Shown here one piece after another: positions 10,037 through 19,522 of a stretch of 64,000 nucleotides of DNA. Each line of letters starts with the position of its first letter. The stretch's first letter is position 1. Origin of the DNA: Paracoccus laeviglucosivorans (GTDB taxonomy: Bacteria > Pseudomonadota > Alphaproteobacteria > Rhodobacterales > Rhodobacteraceae). The stretch lies in contig NZ_FXTK01000004.1 in NCBI RefSeq assembly GCF_900182695.1, positions 1 through 64,000 on the forward strand. Direction: 5' to 3'. The notes under the pieces were generated by a model. That model was not told the origin of the DNA and did no database searches. It was given only the letters and a program-made list of their open reading frames with translations. The position numbers and the translations under genes are program-made.

Positions 10037-10065
10037 TGGACGGTGGGTCAGCGGCCCATCGTCCA
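10037..10065. terminator. Bidirectional hairpin between convergent genes
   Basis: TGGACGGTGGG (10037-10047) pairs with CCCATCGTCCA (10055-10065), one mismatch, loop of 7. It lies between the FMN reductase stop and the convergent unknown gene, whose stop falls in the loop. No U-tract on either side, so terminator activity is an inference. Confidence 0.45.
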
Positions 10066-10401
10066 ATCCCACACCGCCTGCGCTTGGGATTCGTCGGACA
10101 GGCGCAGCTTGACCTCGCCCTTGTCCTTCCACCGTGCGTCGGGGAATGCGTCCAGCATTGCGGCCGGGTCCACAAGACCTGCGCGAATGGCGGGGCGGCG
10201 GCTATACCACAGCACCCAGCCCTGATTCATCACTGCCGAAAACATCCAGTCGTCGCCGTGATAGAACCTCAGATCGTGCTGGATAAAGCCGTTTTCGGTC
10301 AGATCACGCCGCCAGCCCGCAGGCAGGGCCACGCTTTGCAAGCAATCCCAAGCGGCACGGGCACCATCCAAGGCGCCCGCAGCAGGTGAAACATCACTCA
10401 T
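10048..10401 (-). CDS. Unknown protein translationally coupled to rpoD
   Basis: A 117-residue soluble protein whose ATG overlaps the rpoD stop (ATGA), so ribosomes finishing sigma-70 can restart on it. It is rich in Trp (seven, in pairs such as [20 protein letters not shown] and DARWKD) and ends VWDWTMGR. No signal peptide or membrane segment is seen. I do not recognise the family. The tight link to rpoD is suggestive but may only reflect operon packing. Confidence 0.65.
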   Translation of the reverse strand: MSDVSPAAGALDGARAAWDCLQSVALPAGWRRDLTENGFIQHDLRFYHGDDWMFSAVMNQGWVLWYSRRPAIRAGLVDPAAMLDAFPDARWKDKGEVKLRLSDESQAQAVWDWTMGR

Positions 10402-12386
10402 TGGTCAAGAAACGACCGCAGCTTGCGCGACCGCGACGGATGTTTCAGCTTTCGCAGCGCCTTCGCCTCGATCTGGCGGATACGTTCGCGGGTCACGCTG
10501 AACTGCTGGCCGACTTCCTCAAGCGTGTGATCGGTGTTCATGCCGATGCCGAAACGCATCCGCAGCACACGTTCCTCGCGCGGGGTCAGGCTGGCCAGCA
10601 CCCGCGTGGTGGTTTCCTTGAGGTTTTCCTGAATGGCGCTGTCCAAAGGCAGCACGGCATTCTTGTCCTCGATGAAATCGCCAAGCTGGCTGTCTTCCTC
10701 GTCCCCGATCGGGGTTTCCAGCGAAATCGGTTCCTTGGCGATCTTCATCACCTTGCGGACCTTTTCCAGCGGCATCTGCAGCTTTTCGGCCAGTTCCTCG
10801 GGCGTCGGCTCGCGGCCGATTTCGTGCAGCATCTGGCGGCCGGTGCGGACCAGCTTGTTGATCGTCTCGATCATGTGGACCGGGATGCGGATCGTGCGGG
10901 CCTGATCGGCGATGCTGCGCGTGATCGCCTGACGGATCCACCACGTCGCATAAGTCGAGAACTTGTAGCCGCGCCGATACTCGAACTTATCCACGGCCTT
11001 CATCAGACCGATATTGCCTTCCTGAATAAGATCAAGGAATTGCAGGCCACGGTTCGTGTATTTTTTAGCAATCGAGATCACCAGACGCAGGTTGGCCTCG
11101 ACCATTTCCTTTTTCGCCTGACGCGCTTCTTTCTCGCCGCGCTGGACCTGGTTCACGATGCGGCGGAATTCTTCGATATCCACGCCGACGTGCTGACCGA
11201 CCATCGCCATGTCACCGCGCAGGTTTTCGACCTGCGGCCGCGATTTTTCGAACAGGGTCTGCCAACCGCGACCCTTGTTGCCCGCCATGCGGTCAACCCA
11301 GGTCGGGTCAAGCTCGGACCCGCGATAGGCGTCGATGAATTCACGGCGGTTGATGCGCGCGGCATCGGCCAGCTTCACCATGCCTGAATCGATGGTCACG
11401 ATACGGCGGTTGATGCCGTAGATCTGATCGACCAGCGCCTCGATGCGGTTGTTGTGCAGGTGCAGTTCATTCACCAGCGCCACGATGCGCGAACGCAGGT
11501 GCTGATAGGCGATCTCTTGAGCGGCCGAGAAGGTGCCATCCTCGTTCAGCGTGGCGGACATGCGGTTGTCCTGCATATGCGCCAGTTCTTCGTAGCCCTG
11601 CGCAATGGCTTCCAGCGTCTCAAGCACCTTGGGCTTCAGCGATGCTTCCATGGCCGAAAGCGACAGGTTCTGGCCGTCCTCGTCGTCTTCGTCATCCTCG
11701 CCACGGCCCATGGGGTTGCCGTCGGCGTCCAGTTCCTCGTCTTCGCGCTGTGCCGAATTGCCTGCGGGACGCGGGTTCTCTTCTTCGGGCAGGACTTCCT
11801 CATCCTCGCCCTCTTCGTCCATCGAGCGGCCGAAGGTGGTTTCCAGATCGATCACGTCGCGCAGCAGGATGTCTTCGTCCAGAAGCTCCTGCCGCCACAT
11901 GGTGATGGCCTTGAAGGTCAGCGGGCTTTCGCAAAGACCCGCGATCATCGTGTTGCGCCCGGCCTCGATCCGCTTGGCGATGGCGATCTCGCCCTCACGC
12001 GACAGCAGCTCGACGCTGCCCATCTCGCGCAGATACATGCGGACCGGATCGTCGGTGCGGTCCAGCTTTTCGGTTTCGGTCGTGGCAATGGCGACTTCGC
12101 GCGAATTGGAACTGGTCGTCGCCAGTTCGCCCGCGCTTTCGCCTTCGTCCGCTTCCTCATCCGTTTCGACGACGCGAATGTCCATTTCGGACAGCATCGA
12201 CATCACATCCTCGATCTGGTCGGAACTGACCTGTTCGGGGGGCAGAACGGCATTTAGCTGGTCATAGGTGATGAAGCCGCGTTCACGCCCTTCGGCGATC
12301 ATGCGTTTCACCGCCGCTTGGCTCATGTCCAGCGAGTGATCGTCGTCCTTGGTGTCGGGCTTCTGGTCGTCGTCGTTGGCTGCCAT
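10398..12386 (-). CDS. rpoD: RNA polymerase primary sigma factor (sigma-70)
   Basis: A 662-residue housekeeping sigma factor. Region 1.1 lies at about 15-100 and region 1.2 at about 125-165 ([19 protein letters not shown]). An acidic non-conserved region with a long Glu/Asp stretch occupies 190-260. Regions 2.1-2.4 contain [21 protein letters not shown] and [19 protein letters not shown]. Region 3 follows, and region 4.2 is [19 protein letters not shown] near the end. The ATG follows AAGGGAG. It lies downstream of dnaG as in the classical macromolecular synthesis operon, but with its own promoter candidate in the spacer. The stop is coupled to a small unknown gene. Confidence 0.97.
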   Translation of the reverse strand: MAANDDDQKPDTKDDDHSLDMSQAAVKRMIAEGRERGFITYDQLNAVLPPEQVSSDQIEDVMSMLSEMDIRVVETDEEADEGESAGELATTSSNSREVAIATTETEKLDRTDDPVRMYLREMGSVELLSREGEIAIAKRIEAGRNTMIAGLCESPLTFKAITMWRQELLDEDILLRDVIDLETTFGRSMDEEGEDEEVLPEEENPRPAGNSAQREDEELDADGNPMGRGEDDEDDEDGQNLSLSAMEASLKPKVLETLEAIAQGYEELAHMQDNRMSATLNEDGTFSAAQEIAYQHLRSRIVALVNELHLHNNRIEALVDQIYGINRRIVTIDSGMVKLADAARINRREFIDAYRGSELDPTWVDRMAGNKGRGWQTLFEKSRPQVENLRGDMAMVGQHVGVDIEEFRRIVNQVQRGEKEARQAKKEMVEANLRLVISIAKKYTNRGLQFLDLIQEGNIGLMKAVDKFEYRRGYKFSTYATWWIRQAITRSIADQARTIRIPVHMIETINKLVRTGRQMLHEIGREPTPEELAEKLQMPLEKVRKVMKIAKEPISLETPIGDEEDSQLGDFIEDKNAVLPLDSAIQENLKETTTRVLASLTPREERVLRMRFGIGMNTDHTLEEVGQQFSVTRERIRQIEAKALRKLKHPSRSRKLRSFLDQ

Positions 12387-12405
12387 GCTGGCTCCCTTGA
12401 AGCGT

Positions 12406-12525
12406 TGATTCGCGAATCAGCGAATCGGGATCGGCTATCGGGCGTTTCTAATCGAGTTTGCTGGCAGTTTCAAAGCCTGCAGCCCGCAAAAAAGGCCCAT
12501 ATGATTCGGGGCAGAAGGCCGATTC
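12406..12525. promoter_or_regulatory. Cluster of five GANTC sites upstream of rpoD
   Basis: GANTC occurs at 12407-12411, 12414-12418, 12422-12426, 12503-12507 and 12521-12525. The first two form the perfect 14-bp palindrome TGATTCGCGAATCA (12406-12419), in the predicted rpoD leader. GANTC is the methylation target of CcrM in alphaproteobacteria. Chance expectation is under one site in this 157-bp spacer. A role in cell-cycle control is inferred. Confidence 0.5.
12445..12473 (-). promoter_or_regulatory. Candidate sigma-70 promoter of rpoD
   Basis: On the minus strand TTGAAA (12473-12468), a 17-base spacer and TAGAAA (12450-12445) give a 5/6 and 4/6 match to the consensus. Transcription would start near 12438, leaving a leader of about 50 bases containing the GANTC palindrome. 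Confidence 0.5.
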
Positions 12526-12534
12526 GTCTGCCCC
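12488..12534 (-). terminator. Hairpin after dnaG, possible weak terminator
   Basis: GGGGCAGA (12508-12515) pairs perfectly with TCTGCCCC (12527-12534), loop 11. On the minus strand it directly follows the dnaG stop. A U6 tract (12493-12488) comes 14 bases later, farther than in a standard terminator, so partial read-through to rpoD is plausible. Confidence 0.4.
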
Positions 12535-12543
12535 CTGCCCGGT

Positions 12544-14463
12544 TCAGCGGCGCGGTTTGCGCCAGATTTCGTTTTGAAGCGCCGCGCGCAGACCTGCCGC
12601 AAGCGCCTCCCGGTCCTCGCCCAGATCGGACAGGTCGGCCAATGACGGGCTGTCGGCTTGTTGCCGGGCGCGGGCCGATTGCGCCACGCGCCAGGTCAGC
12701 CCCTCATCGGCCAGTCCTTCGATCTCGGCGACGGCGCGGGCAATTTCTTCGCGTGCAATGCGCCGCGCCTCGATGCGATCCAGAGCATTGGCCAGAATTT
12801 CCGCTGCCGCATCGCCATCCTGCGGTCGCAGGATCGCCGGAGCCGCTTTGACATGGGGCTCGGCCATGATGCTTTCAAGGGCGCGTTGACCCGCCTGCGA
12901 CTGCGATCCGGCCAGCAGATCATGGACCAGTTGCGCGCGGTCGCCGTCACCCGGCTCCAGCCTTTCAAGACGCGGCTCGACCGGACCGATCAGATGGGGA
13001 TGGGTGGCGCAGATCGCAAGGATCATCGCCTCGATCATCTCCTCGGCGGCGCGCTCATTCGCCTCGGGCGAGGAAAGCCGCGATGCGCGGGTGGACGCGA
13101 CCGGGGCCACGGGCACGACCCCGCGCATCCCTTTGGGTTGCCAGACCTGCTGCGGACGCGGCGCGACATCGCGGCGGCGGTTGGAAAAAAGCTCCCATTT
13201 CAGGTTCTTCAGCGCCTGAAAATAATGGTCGCGCGTGTCCTTGTCGGCAATCCTGGCGATAGCGTCGCCAAGCGACTTGTCCAGCGCCGCCTTGCGTTCG
13301 GGGCTGTCGAAAACCTTGCCCTCGGTTTCGCGTTTCCACAGCAGATCGACCAAGGGCCGCGCGTCTTCCAGCACGCCAGACATCGCAGGCGCACCCTTGG
13401 CACGGATCAGATCGTCCGGGTCTTGCCCCTCAGGCAGAAAGGCGAAGCGAAGGGCCTGCCCCGGCGCGGTCATCGGCAGCGCCAGATCAATCAGGCGCAT
13501 CGCGGCGCGCAGGCCCGCCGTATCGCCATCCAGCGCAATCACCGGCTCGGGCGAGATACGCCACATCAGCCGCAGCTGATCTTCGGTGATCGCGGTGCCA
13601 AGGGGGGCGACAGCGCCGTCGAAGCCCGCGCGCACCAGCGCAATCACGTCCATGTAACCTTCGGCCACGATCAGCGGCCTGCCTTTGGCGACCGCCGCGC
13701 GGGCCGGACCGATATTATAAAGGTTGCGGCCCTTGTCGAACAAAGGCGTTTCCGGGCTGTTGAGATATTTCGCCCGCGCATTCGGGTCCATCGCCCGCCC
13801 GCCAAAAGCGATGCAGCGCCCCCGCGCATCGCGGATCGGGAACATGATGCGACCCCGGAACCGGTCGAACGGCGCACCCCCGTCATCGGGCTTGGCGCAA
13901 AGCCCTGCCTCGACGATCAGCGCCTCGGCAATGCCTTTGCTGCGCAGCGCGTTGAACAGGCCCTGCCGCTGATCGGGCGCATAGCCGATGCCGAACTGCT
14001 CGGCCGCCGCCCCGTCCAGCCCGCGCCGCTTCAGATAGGCCCGCGCGTCTTCGGCAACGCCCATGCCAAGCTGCATCCGATACCAGCGCACGGCCTGTTC
14101 CATCACCTCGACCAGTTCGGTGCGGCGGTCGGCGCGTTCCACCGCGCGCGGGTCGCGTTCGGGCATTTGCAGGCCTGCCTCGGACGCCATCAGCTCAACC
14201 GCATCCATGAAGCTCATGCCCTCGGCCTCGCGCAGAAAGGTCAGCGCGTCGCCTTTGGCGTGGCAGCCAAAGCAGTAGTAAAATCCCTTTTGGTCATCGA
14301 CGTGAAAGGATGCGGTCTTTTCGCCATGGAATGGGCAAGGCGCCCACCAATCCCCCTTGGCCTGATTCGAGCGGCGCTGATCCCAGACCACCTTGCGCCC
14401 GATGACGCGCGACAATGGCACGCGGGCGCGGATTTCATCAAGGAACTGGGGTGGCAGGCTCAT
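12544..14463 (-). CDS. dnaG: DNA primase
   Basis: A 639-residue primase that makes RNA primers for replication. The CHC2 zinc motif is CPFHGEKTASFHVDDQ...YYCFGCH (about residues 43-67). The DnaG catalytic core includes RFRGRIMFPIRDARGR and a Toprim domain with IVAEGYMDVIAL (acidic EGYMD) and ALDGDTAG. A DnaB-interacting helical C-terminal domain ends the protein. The ATG at 14463 gives the normal MSLPPQFLDEIRARVPLS opening. The gene lies upstream of rpoD. Confidence 0.97.
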   Translation of the reverse strand: MSLPPQFLDEIRARVPLSRVIGRKVVWDQRRSNQAKGDWWAPCPFHGEKTASFHVDDQKGFYYCFGCHAKGDALTFLREAEGMSFMDAVELMASEAGLQMPERDPRAVERADRRTELVEVMEQAVRWYRMQLGMGVAEDARAYLKRRGLDGAAAEQFGIGYAPDQRQGLFNALRSKGIAEALIVEAGLCAKPDDGGAPFDRFRGRIMFPIRDARGRCIAFGGRAMDPNARAKYLNSPETPLFDKGRNLYNIGPARAAVAKGRPLIVAEGYMDVIALVRAGFDGAVAPLGTAITEDQLRLMWRISPEPVIALDGDTAGLRAAMRLIDLALPMTAPGQALRFAFLPEGQDPDDLIRAKGAPAMSGVLEDARPLVDLLWKRETEGKVFDSPERKAALDKSLGDAIARIADKDTRDHYFQALKNLKWELFSNRRRDVAPRPQQVWQPKGMRGVVPVAPVASTRASRLSSPEANERAAEEMIEAMILAICATHPHLIGPVEPRLERLEPGDGDRAQLVHDLLAGSQSQAGQRALESIMAEPHVKAAPAILRPQDGDAAAEILANALDRIEARRIAREEIARAVAEIEGLADEGLTWRVAQSARARQQADSPSLADLSDLGEDREALAAGLRAALQNEIWRKPRR

Positions 14464-14509
14464 GCTGTCTTATATCGTAATCGAATGCGGTGAGGAAAAG
14501 GGATTTCGG

Positions 14510-14570
14510 GTCTGGATCGCGCCCAAGACCGGATTGCAGTAAATAACGACAATCCGCGCAGCGTCCAGAC
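14510..14570. repeat. Nested inverted repeat upstream of dnaG
   Basis: Outer arms GTCTGGA (14510-14516) and TCCAGAC (14564-14570) enclose inner arms CGGATTG (14530-14536) and CAATCCG (14550-14556), all perfect. The structure sits 47 bases upstream of the dnaG start in the divergent gap (14464-14647). It could be a leader structure or operator. Confidence 0.45.
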
Positions 14571-14647
14571 GCAGCCTTTATAGCGCATCTTGCCCAGACC
14601 TTGACCAAGCGCCTATGGTTCCGACGATTTCCAAGAAGGGCTGGGAC

Positions 14648-15001
14648 ATGAACGCTAAGCTGATCGGATATGCGGCGACGCTTTTGCTGCTGGCTGGCTG
14701 TGGCGACCGCATGGGCGATTACCCGGCACTGATGCCCACCGACCAGCTTTTGGCCGAACCGACGCTGCCGGAACATGCGCAGGATGCGGCGACCGATCCG
14801 ACCGCAACCGATGCCGCTTTGCAGGGCCGTGCCGCCGGGTTGTCGGGCCGGTCGGGCGCAACCCCGGCCAACAGCGCCGATCTGAAGCGCCGCGCTGATG
14901 CGCTGCGCGCCCGTGCCAGCGCATTGGCCAAGACCTCGCTGGACGAATGCCCGGAAGGCGATACCAGCTGCACGCCGCCGCAAGACGGCGCAACAGAATA
15001 A
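14648..15001 (+). CDS. Small lipoprotein of unknown function
   Basis: A 117-residue protein with a lipobox: MNAKLIGYAATLLLLAGCGD, with Cys18 as the lipidation site. The mature part is Ala/Thr-rich, then a helix (DLKRRADALRARASALAK), then a C-terminal segment with two cysteines (DECPEGDTSC) that could pair. The open frame reaches 14615, but the ATG at 14648 starts the signal peptide and follows AAGGGCTGGGAC. It lies 22 bp before lldD, so co-transcription is likely. No family recognised. Confidence 0.75.
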   Translation: MNAKLIGYAATLLLLAGCGDRMGDYPALMPTDQLLAEPTLPEHAQDAATDPTATDAALQGRAAGLSGRSGATPANSADLKRRADALRARASALAKTSLDECPEGDTSCTPPQDGATE

Positions 15002-15023
15002 CAATGGGAGGAGAGGACCGCAC

Positions 15024-16187
15024 ATGCCCGTGATTACCAGCATCGACGACCTGAAGGCCATTTATCGCCGCAGGGTTCCGAAGATGTTTTACGACTATGC
15101 GGAAAGCGGCAGCTATACCGAAAGCACCTTCCGCGACAACACGACCGATTTCGCGCGCATCAAGCTGCGCCAAAAGGTCGCCGTGGACATGACGGGCCGC
15201 ACCACCGAAAGCACCATGGCGGGCGAAAAGGTCGCGATGCCGGTGGGGCTTGCCCCGGTCGGCATGACCGGGATGCAATCTGCGGATGGTGAGATCAAGG
15301 CGGCACTGGCGGCCAAGAAATTCGGCGTGCCCTTTACCCTCTCCACCATGTCCATCTGCTCGATCGAGGATGTCGCTGCGGCCACGCAGTCGCCGTTCTG
15401 GTTCCAGCTTTACGTCATGCGCGACCAGGAATTCCTTGAGGCGATCATCGAACGCGCCAAGCGGGCGAATTGCTCGGCGCTGGTGCTGACGCTGGATCTG
15501 CAAATTCTGGGCCAGCGCCACAAGGATCTGAAAAACGGCCTGTCCGCCCCGCCCAAGATGACGCTGCCGGTGATGATGGATCTGGCGACCAAATGGCGCT
15601 GGGGGCTTGAGATGCTGCAGACCAAGCGCCGCTTCTTTGGCAACATCGTGGGACATGCCAAGGGCGTCGGCGACACCTCATCGCTGATGAGCTGGACTGC
15701 AGAACAATTCGACCCGCAGCTTGACTGGGTAAAGATCGCCCGCATCCGCGATCTTTGGGGCGGCAAGCTGATCCTGAAAGGCATCAACGACCCCGAGGAC
15801 GCCCGCATCGCCGCTGATTTCGGCGCGGACGCGATCATCGTCAGCAATCACGGCGGTCGGCAGCTGGACGGCGCGGCCAGTTCGATCCGTATGCTGCCCG
15901 ACATCGTCGAGGCAGTGGGCGACCGCATCGAGGTGCATCTGGATAGTGGCATCCGCTCGGGTCAGGACGTGTTGAAGGCTTTGGCGATGGGCGCACATGG
16001 CACCTATATCGGCCGCGCCTTCATCTACGGCCTTGGCGCGATGGGAGAGGCCGGCGTGACCAAGGCGCTTGAGGTGATCCACAAGGAGCTGGACATCACC
16101 ATGGCACTTTGCGGTGAACGTGATGTGAAAAACATCGGGCGGCATAACGTGATGATCCCGCGCGATTTTCTTGAGCCCTACCTGTAA
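15024..16187 (+). CDS. lldD: FMN-dependent L-lactate dehydrogenase (alpha-hydroxy-acid oxidase family)
   Basis: A 387-residue member of the glycolate oxidase/LldD family that oxidises L-lactate to pyruvate and passes electrons to quinone. KMFYDYAESGSYTEST near the N-terminus holds the substrate Tyr. IIVSNHGGRQLDGA carries the catalytic His and substrate Arg. LDSGIRSGQDVLKALAMGA binds the FMN phosphate. A strong GGGAGGAGAGG site precedes the ATG at 15024. The family also includes mandelate and glycolate enzymes, so the exact substrate is inferred; no permease or regulator is adjacent. Confidence 0.85.
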   Translation: MPVITSIDDLKAIYRRRVPKMFYDYAESGSYTESTFRDNTTDFARIKLRQKVAVDMTGRTTESTMAGEKVAMPVGLAPVGMTGMQSADGEIKAALAAKKFGVPFTLSTMSICSIEDVAAATQSPFWFQLYVMRDQEFLEAIIERAKRANCSALVLTLDLQILGQRHKDLKNGLSAPPKMTLPVMMDLATKWRWGLEMLQTKRRFFGNIVGHAKGVGDTSSLMSWTAEQFDPQLDWVKIARIRDLWGGKLILKGINDPEDARIAADFGADAIIVSNHGGRQLDGAASSIRMLPDIVEAVGDRIEVHLDSGIRSGQDVLKALAMGAHGTYIGRAFIYGLGAMGEAGVTKALEVIHKELDITMALCGERDVKNIGRHNVMIPRDFLEPYL

Positions 16188-16200
16188 GCACGATCATTTG

Positions 16201-16225
16201 CCTGCAGCCTTGACCCGGCTGCAGG
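16201..16225. terminator. Perfect hairpin between convergent genes
   Basis: CCTGCAGCC (16201-16209) and GGCTGCAGG (16217-16225) form a 9-bp perfect stem with a 7-base loop. It lies between lldD and the convergent acyltransferase and has no long U-tract. Confidence 0.5.
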
Positions 16226-16226
16226 T

Positions 16227-17273
16227 TCACGGCTCGGCAATGGTGATGGCGGCAGCGACGGCTGCGGCCACAGGCGCGGCCTGCCCCAGACCCGGCGCGA
16301 TGATCGCGGACTTCTTGCGCACGCGCCGACCCATGCGCGCGACCAGAACGCTGTAAAGCAGCGCGACCAGCGTCGGGACCAGCACGCCAAACGCCATCAG
16401 CCCCAGCAGATCATGCACGCCGAAATAATCGGCCAGGCGGAACGCCCAGATATGCAGGAAATAGATCGTGGCCGATACCAGCCCCAGATCGACCGGCTGC
16501 GGCGGCATTTCGACCTGTAGCGCCAACATGAACATCGCAGGCACCGCCAGATAGGTCGCCAGCGGAACCTCGATCAGCACGCTTGTTCCCAGATGGGCCT
16601 GAACGAACCAAGCTTCGGCCGCCAGCAGCAGGACGCCAAGCGCTGCGAACGCAATGGCCTGACGGCGCGGCGGCATGGCGCCCCAACCCTCGGCCTCGAT
16701 CCGGGAACGGATCAGAAAGCCCATGGCCACAAAGGGGAAGCACATGAAAAATCCGTTGCGATACCGCTGCACCGAAATATGCGCCAACCCAGTAAGGTCG
16801 GCATATTGCATCGCAACGCCCATGATCCCCAGAACAACGGCTGGCAGGATGATGAACCAGTGCGCGTGCGACGGTGCAATCCGGCGCCCCAGCCAGTTCA
16901 GCGCGATCACCCCCAGCCCGCCGAAAAACAGGCCGATCAGAAACCAAAGGTGAAAGAAACCCCAGAACATCGAGGTGGCAAACGACCAGACCCCCGTCAC
17001 CTGCCCCTGCCAGATCGGCAGATAGGCCAGCATCCAGAACAGATACAGCGCCATCACGCGCTGCAGCCATTTGCCCGCTTTACCGCGCACGATTGCAACT
17101 TGCAGGAAATAGCCCGCAATGATGCAGAACAGCGGCACGACAATCCGCATCAGACCGTTGCCCAGCACGAAAATTCCGGGGCTCAGGTGATTCTGCATCC
17201 AGTTCGTATGTGCAAGCACGACGAAAAGTGCCAGAAGGGTTTTGAGATAATCGAGTGAGTGAAAACGGCGCAA
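16227..17273 (-). CDS. Acyltransferase family 3 membrane protein
   Basis: A 348-residue integral membrane protein with about ten hydrophobic segments. It opens MRRFHSLDYLKTLLALFVVLAHT, where the conserved His after the first helix fits the Acyltransferase_3 active-site pattern. FRIVVPLF-like and IIAGYFL segments follow. These enzymes O-acylate cell-surface sugars, peptidoglycan or small molecules in the membrane. No polysaccharide genes lie nearby, so the acceptor is unknown. It is divergent from rplY across 177 bp, with a weak hairpin around GGCGCGCGTATAAC in the gap. Confidence 0.8.
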   Translation of the reverse strand: MRRFHSLDYLKTLLALFVVLAHTNWMQNHLSPGIFVLGNGLMRIVVPLFCIIAGYFLQVAIVRGKAGKWLQRVMALYLFWMLAYLPIWQGQVTGVWSFATSMFWGFFHLWFLIGLFFGGLGVIALNWLGRRIAPSHAHWFIILPAVVLGIMGVAMQYADLTGLAHISVQRYRNGFFMCFPFVAMGFLIRSRIEAEGWGAMPPRRQAIAFAALGVLLLAAEAWFVQAHLGTSVLIEVPLATYLAVPAMFMLALQVEMPPQPVDLGLVSATIYFLHIWAFRLADYFGVHDLLGLMAFGVLVPTLVALLYSVLVARMGRRVRKKSAIIAPGLGQAAPVAAAVAAAITIAEP

Positions 17274-17450
17274 CTTATGAAACTCCGACTACATTGACGG
17301 ATTTGCGCCGATCCACAGATTCTGGCAAGCGATTTTGTGCCGAAAGCTGCAAATTTTAGCTTCACAAGGCAGACGCGCCACGTTATACGCGCGCCTTCGA
17401 CCACGCACCCTTGGAGGATGGTCGAGTAACCTATGAAAAGGAATAAAATT

Positions 17451-18077
17451 ATGGCCAAAGAGATCCCAGATCTGGTGGCCGAGGCACGCGCGGGGACAGG
17501 CAAGGGGGCCGCCCGCCAAGCTCGCCGCGAAGGCAAGGTGCCCGGTATCGTTTATGGTGACGGTAAAGACCCGTCCCCGATCGCCCTCGAATTCAACTAT
17601 CTGCTGACCAAGCTGCGTGCTGGCCGCTTCCTTTCCACGCTGTGGAACCTGAAAGTGGAAGGCCAGGAAGACGTTCGCGTCGTCTGCCGCGGCGTTCAGC
17701 GCGATGTGGTGAAAGACCTGCCGACGCATATCGATTTCATGCGCCTGCACCGCAACACCCGCGTGAACCTGTTCATCCACGTCGATTTCGTCAACCATGA
17801 CGAAGCCCCCGGCCTGAAGCGCGGCGGCACTCTGGTTGTCGTGCGTCCCGAAGTTGAACTGATGGTTACCGCCTCGGACATCCCCGATCACATTACGGTT
17901 GACCTGACCGGCAAGCAGATCGGCGATACCATCCACATCGAAGACATCGTGCTGCCCAAAGGCGTCAAACCGACGATCGACCGTAACTTCGTCATTGCGA
18001 ACATCGCCGCGCCCTCGGGCCTGCGTTCGGAAGACAATGCCGAAGCCGCAGCCGAAGGCGAAGCCGCCGAGGCCTGA
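17451..18077 (+). CDS. rplY: Ribosomal protein L25 (Ctc type)
   Basis: A 208-residue 5S-rRNA-binding protein of the long Ctc form: an L25 N-terminal domain ([30 protein letters not shown]) followed by the TL5 beta-domain ([12 protein letters not shown]...[16 protein letters not shown]). The tail is acidic and Ala/Glu-rich. Two ATGs are in frame. The ATG at 17451 is preceded by AAGGA at 9 bases, whereas the one at 17433 has its GGAGG 15 bases away. A strong terminator follows. pth, often the next gene, is absent here. Confidence 0.93.
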   Translation: MAKEIPDLVAEARAGTGKGAARQARREGKVPGIVYGDGKDPSPIALEFNYLLTKLRAGRFLSTLWNLKVEGQEDVRVVCRGVQRDVVKDLPTHIDFMRLHRNTRVNLFIHVDFVNHDEAPGLKRGGTLVVVRPEVELMVTASDIPDHITVDLTGKQIGDTIHIEDIVLPKGVKPTIDRNFVIANIAAPSGLRSEDNAEAAAEGEAAEA

Positions 18078-18102
18078 TCTCGGGCTTCAAGCTGACAGTA
18101 TC

Positions 18103-18133
18103 GGGCGGCATCCCCAGCGGATGCCGCCCTTTC
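18103..18133 (+). terminator. Rho-independent terminator of rplY
   Basis: GGGCGGCATCC (18103-18113) pairs perfectly with GGATGCCGCCC (18119-18129), loop 5, followed by TTTCT. It lies 25 bp after the rplY stop and separates it from trmFO. Confidence 0.85.
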
Positions 18134-18184
18134 TCATGGTGCGGCGTGATGCTATGACCCGCGCCTGACGCGAAGGGGAATGCG

Positions 18185-19522
18185 ATGGAACCAGTTCACA
18201 TCATCGGTGCCGGTCTGGCCGGATCCGAGGCCGCATGGCAGATCGCGCAGGCGGGCGTGCCCGTCGTGCTGCACGAAATGCGACCCACCGTCGAAACCTT
18301 TGCCCATCGCACCGGCGATTGCGCGGAAATGGTCTGCTCGAACAGCTTCCGCTCGGACGACGACCAGATGAACGCCGTGGGCCAGTTGCATTGGGAAATG
18401 CGCGCGGCGGACGGGCTGATCATGGCCATGGCCGACAAACACCGCCTGCCCGCAGGCGGCGCGCTGGCCGTGGACCGCGATGCCTTTTCGGCGGCGGTCA
18501 CAGCTGTGCTGCAGGGTCACCCGTTGGTCAGCTTCGCCCCCGGAGAGATCACCGACCTGCCCACGGAAGGCCGCTGGATCGTCGCAACCGGGCCCCTGAC
18601 CTCGGCGGCCCTGGGCCAGTCCATCCTGCAGGCGACGGGCGAAGGCGCGCTGGCCTTTTTCGACGCCATCGCCCCCATCGTCCATGCCGACAGCATCGAC
18701 ATGCAGGTCTGCTGGCTGCAAAGCCGCTACGACAAGGGCGAGACCGAGGAAGAACGCACCGCCTATATCAACTGCCCGATGACCAAGGCCGATTACGAAG
18801 GCTTCATCGACGCGCTGCTGGCCGCCGACAAGGCCGAGTTCCGCGAAGGCGAGACGGCTGGCTATTTCGACGGCTGCCTGCCGATCGAGGTCATGGCCGA
18901 ACGCGGCCGTGAAACCCTGCGCCACGGCCCGATGAAGCCCGTGGGCCTGACCAACGCCCACAACCCCACGGAAAAAGCCTATGCCGTGGTCCAGCTTCGC
19001 CGCGATAACGCATTGGGGACGCTGTATAATATCGTGGGCTTCCAGACCAAGATGAAATACGGTGCCCAGACCGAGGTGTTCCGCCGCATCCCCGGCCTGC
19101 AAAATGCCAGCTTCGCGCGGTTGGGCGGCATCCACCGCAACACCTTCCTGAACTCACCCTTGCTGATCGACGACCGGCTGCGGCTGCGCGCCCGCCCCAA
19201 CCTGCGCTTTGCAGGTCAGGTTACCGGGGTCGAGGGCTATGTCGAATCCGCCGCCATGGGTCTGCTGGCAGGCCGCATGGCCGCTGCCGAGGCGCTGGGG
19301 CGCGACCTGCCCCCGCCCTCGCCCGCCACATCCATGGGCGCGCTGGTCAACCACATCACCGGCGGCGCGGATGCCAAGACCTTCCAGCCGATGAACGTGA
19401 ATTTCGGTCTTTACCCGCCGCTTGATGACATCCGCGGCGGTCGGCGCGGCCGCAAGGACCGCTACCCGGCCTATACCGATCGCGCCAAGGCGGATTTCCG
19501 GGCATGGCTGGCCACACAGTAA
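18185..19522 (+). CDS. trmFO: Methylenetetrahydrofolate-tRNA-(uracil-5-)-methyltransferase TrmFO
   Basis: A 445-residue FAD and folate-dependent enzyme that makes m5U54 in the tRNA T-loop. The FAD dinucleotide-binding motif [15 protein letters not shown] is at residues 6-20, [14 protein letters not shown] (about 47-60) is diagnostic, and [13 protein letters not shown] and GLYPPL near the end fit the family. The ATG follows GAAGGGGAATGCG. The 3' end overlaps gluQ by 19 bases, so both are probably co-transcribed tRNA modification genes. Confidence 0.95.
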   Translation: MEPVHIIGAGLAGSEAAWQIAQAGVPVVLHEMRPTVETFAHRTGDCAEMVCSNSFRSDDDQMNAVGQLHWEMRAADGLIMAMADKHRLPAGGALAVDRDAFSAAVTAVLQGHPLVSFAPGEITDLPTEGRWIVATGPLTSAALGQSILQATGEGALAFFDAIAPIVHADSIDMQVCWLQSRYDKGETEEERTAYINCPMTKADYEGFIDALLAADKAEFREGETAGYFDGCLPIEVMAERGRETLRHGPMKPVGLTNAHNPTEKAYAVVQLRRDNALGTLYNIVGFQTKMKYGAQTEVFRRIPGLQNASFARLGGIHRNTFLNSPLLIDDRLRLRARPNLRFAGQVTGVEGYVESAAMGLLAGRMAAAEALGRDLPPPSPATSMGALVNHITGGADAKTFQPMNVNFGLYPPLDDIRGGRRGRKDRYPAYTDRAKADFRAWLATQ

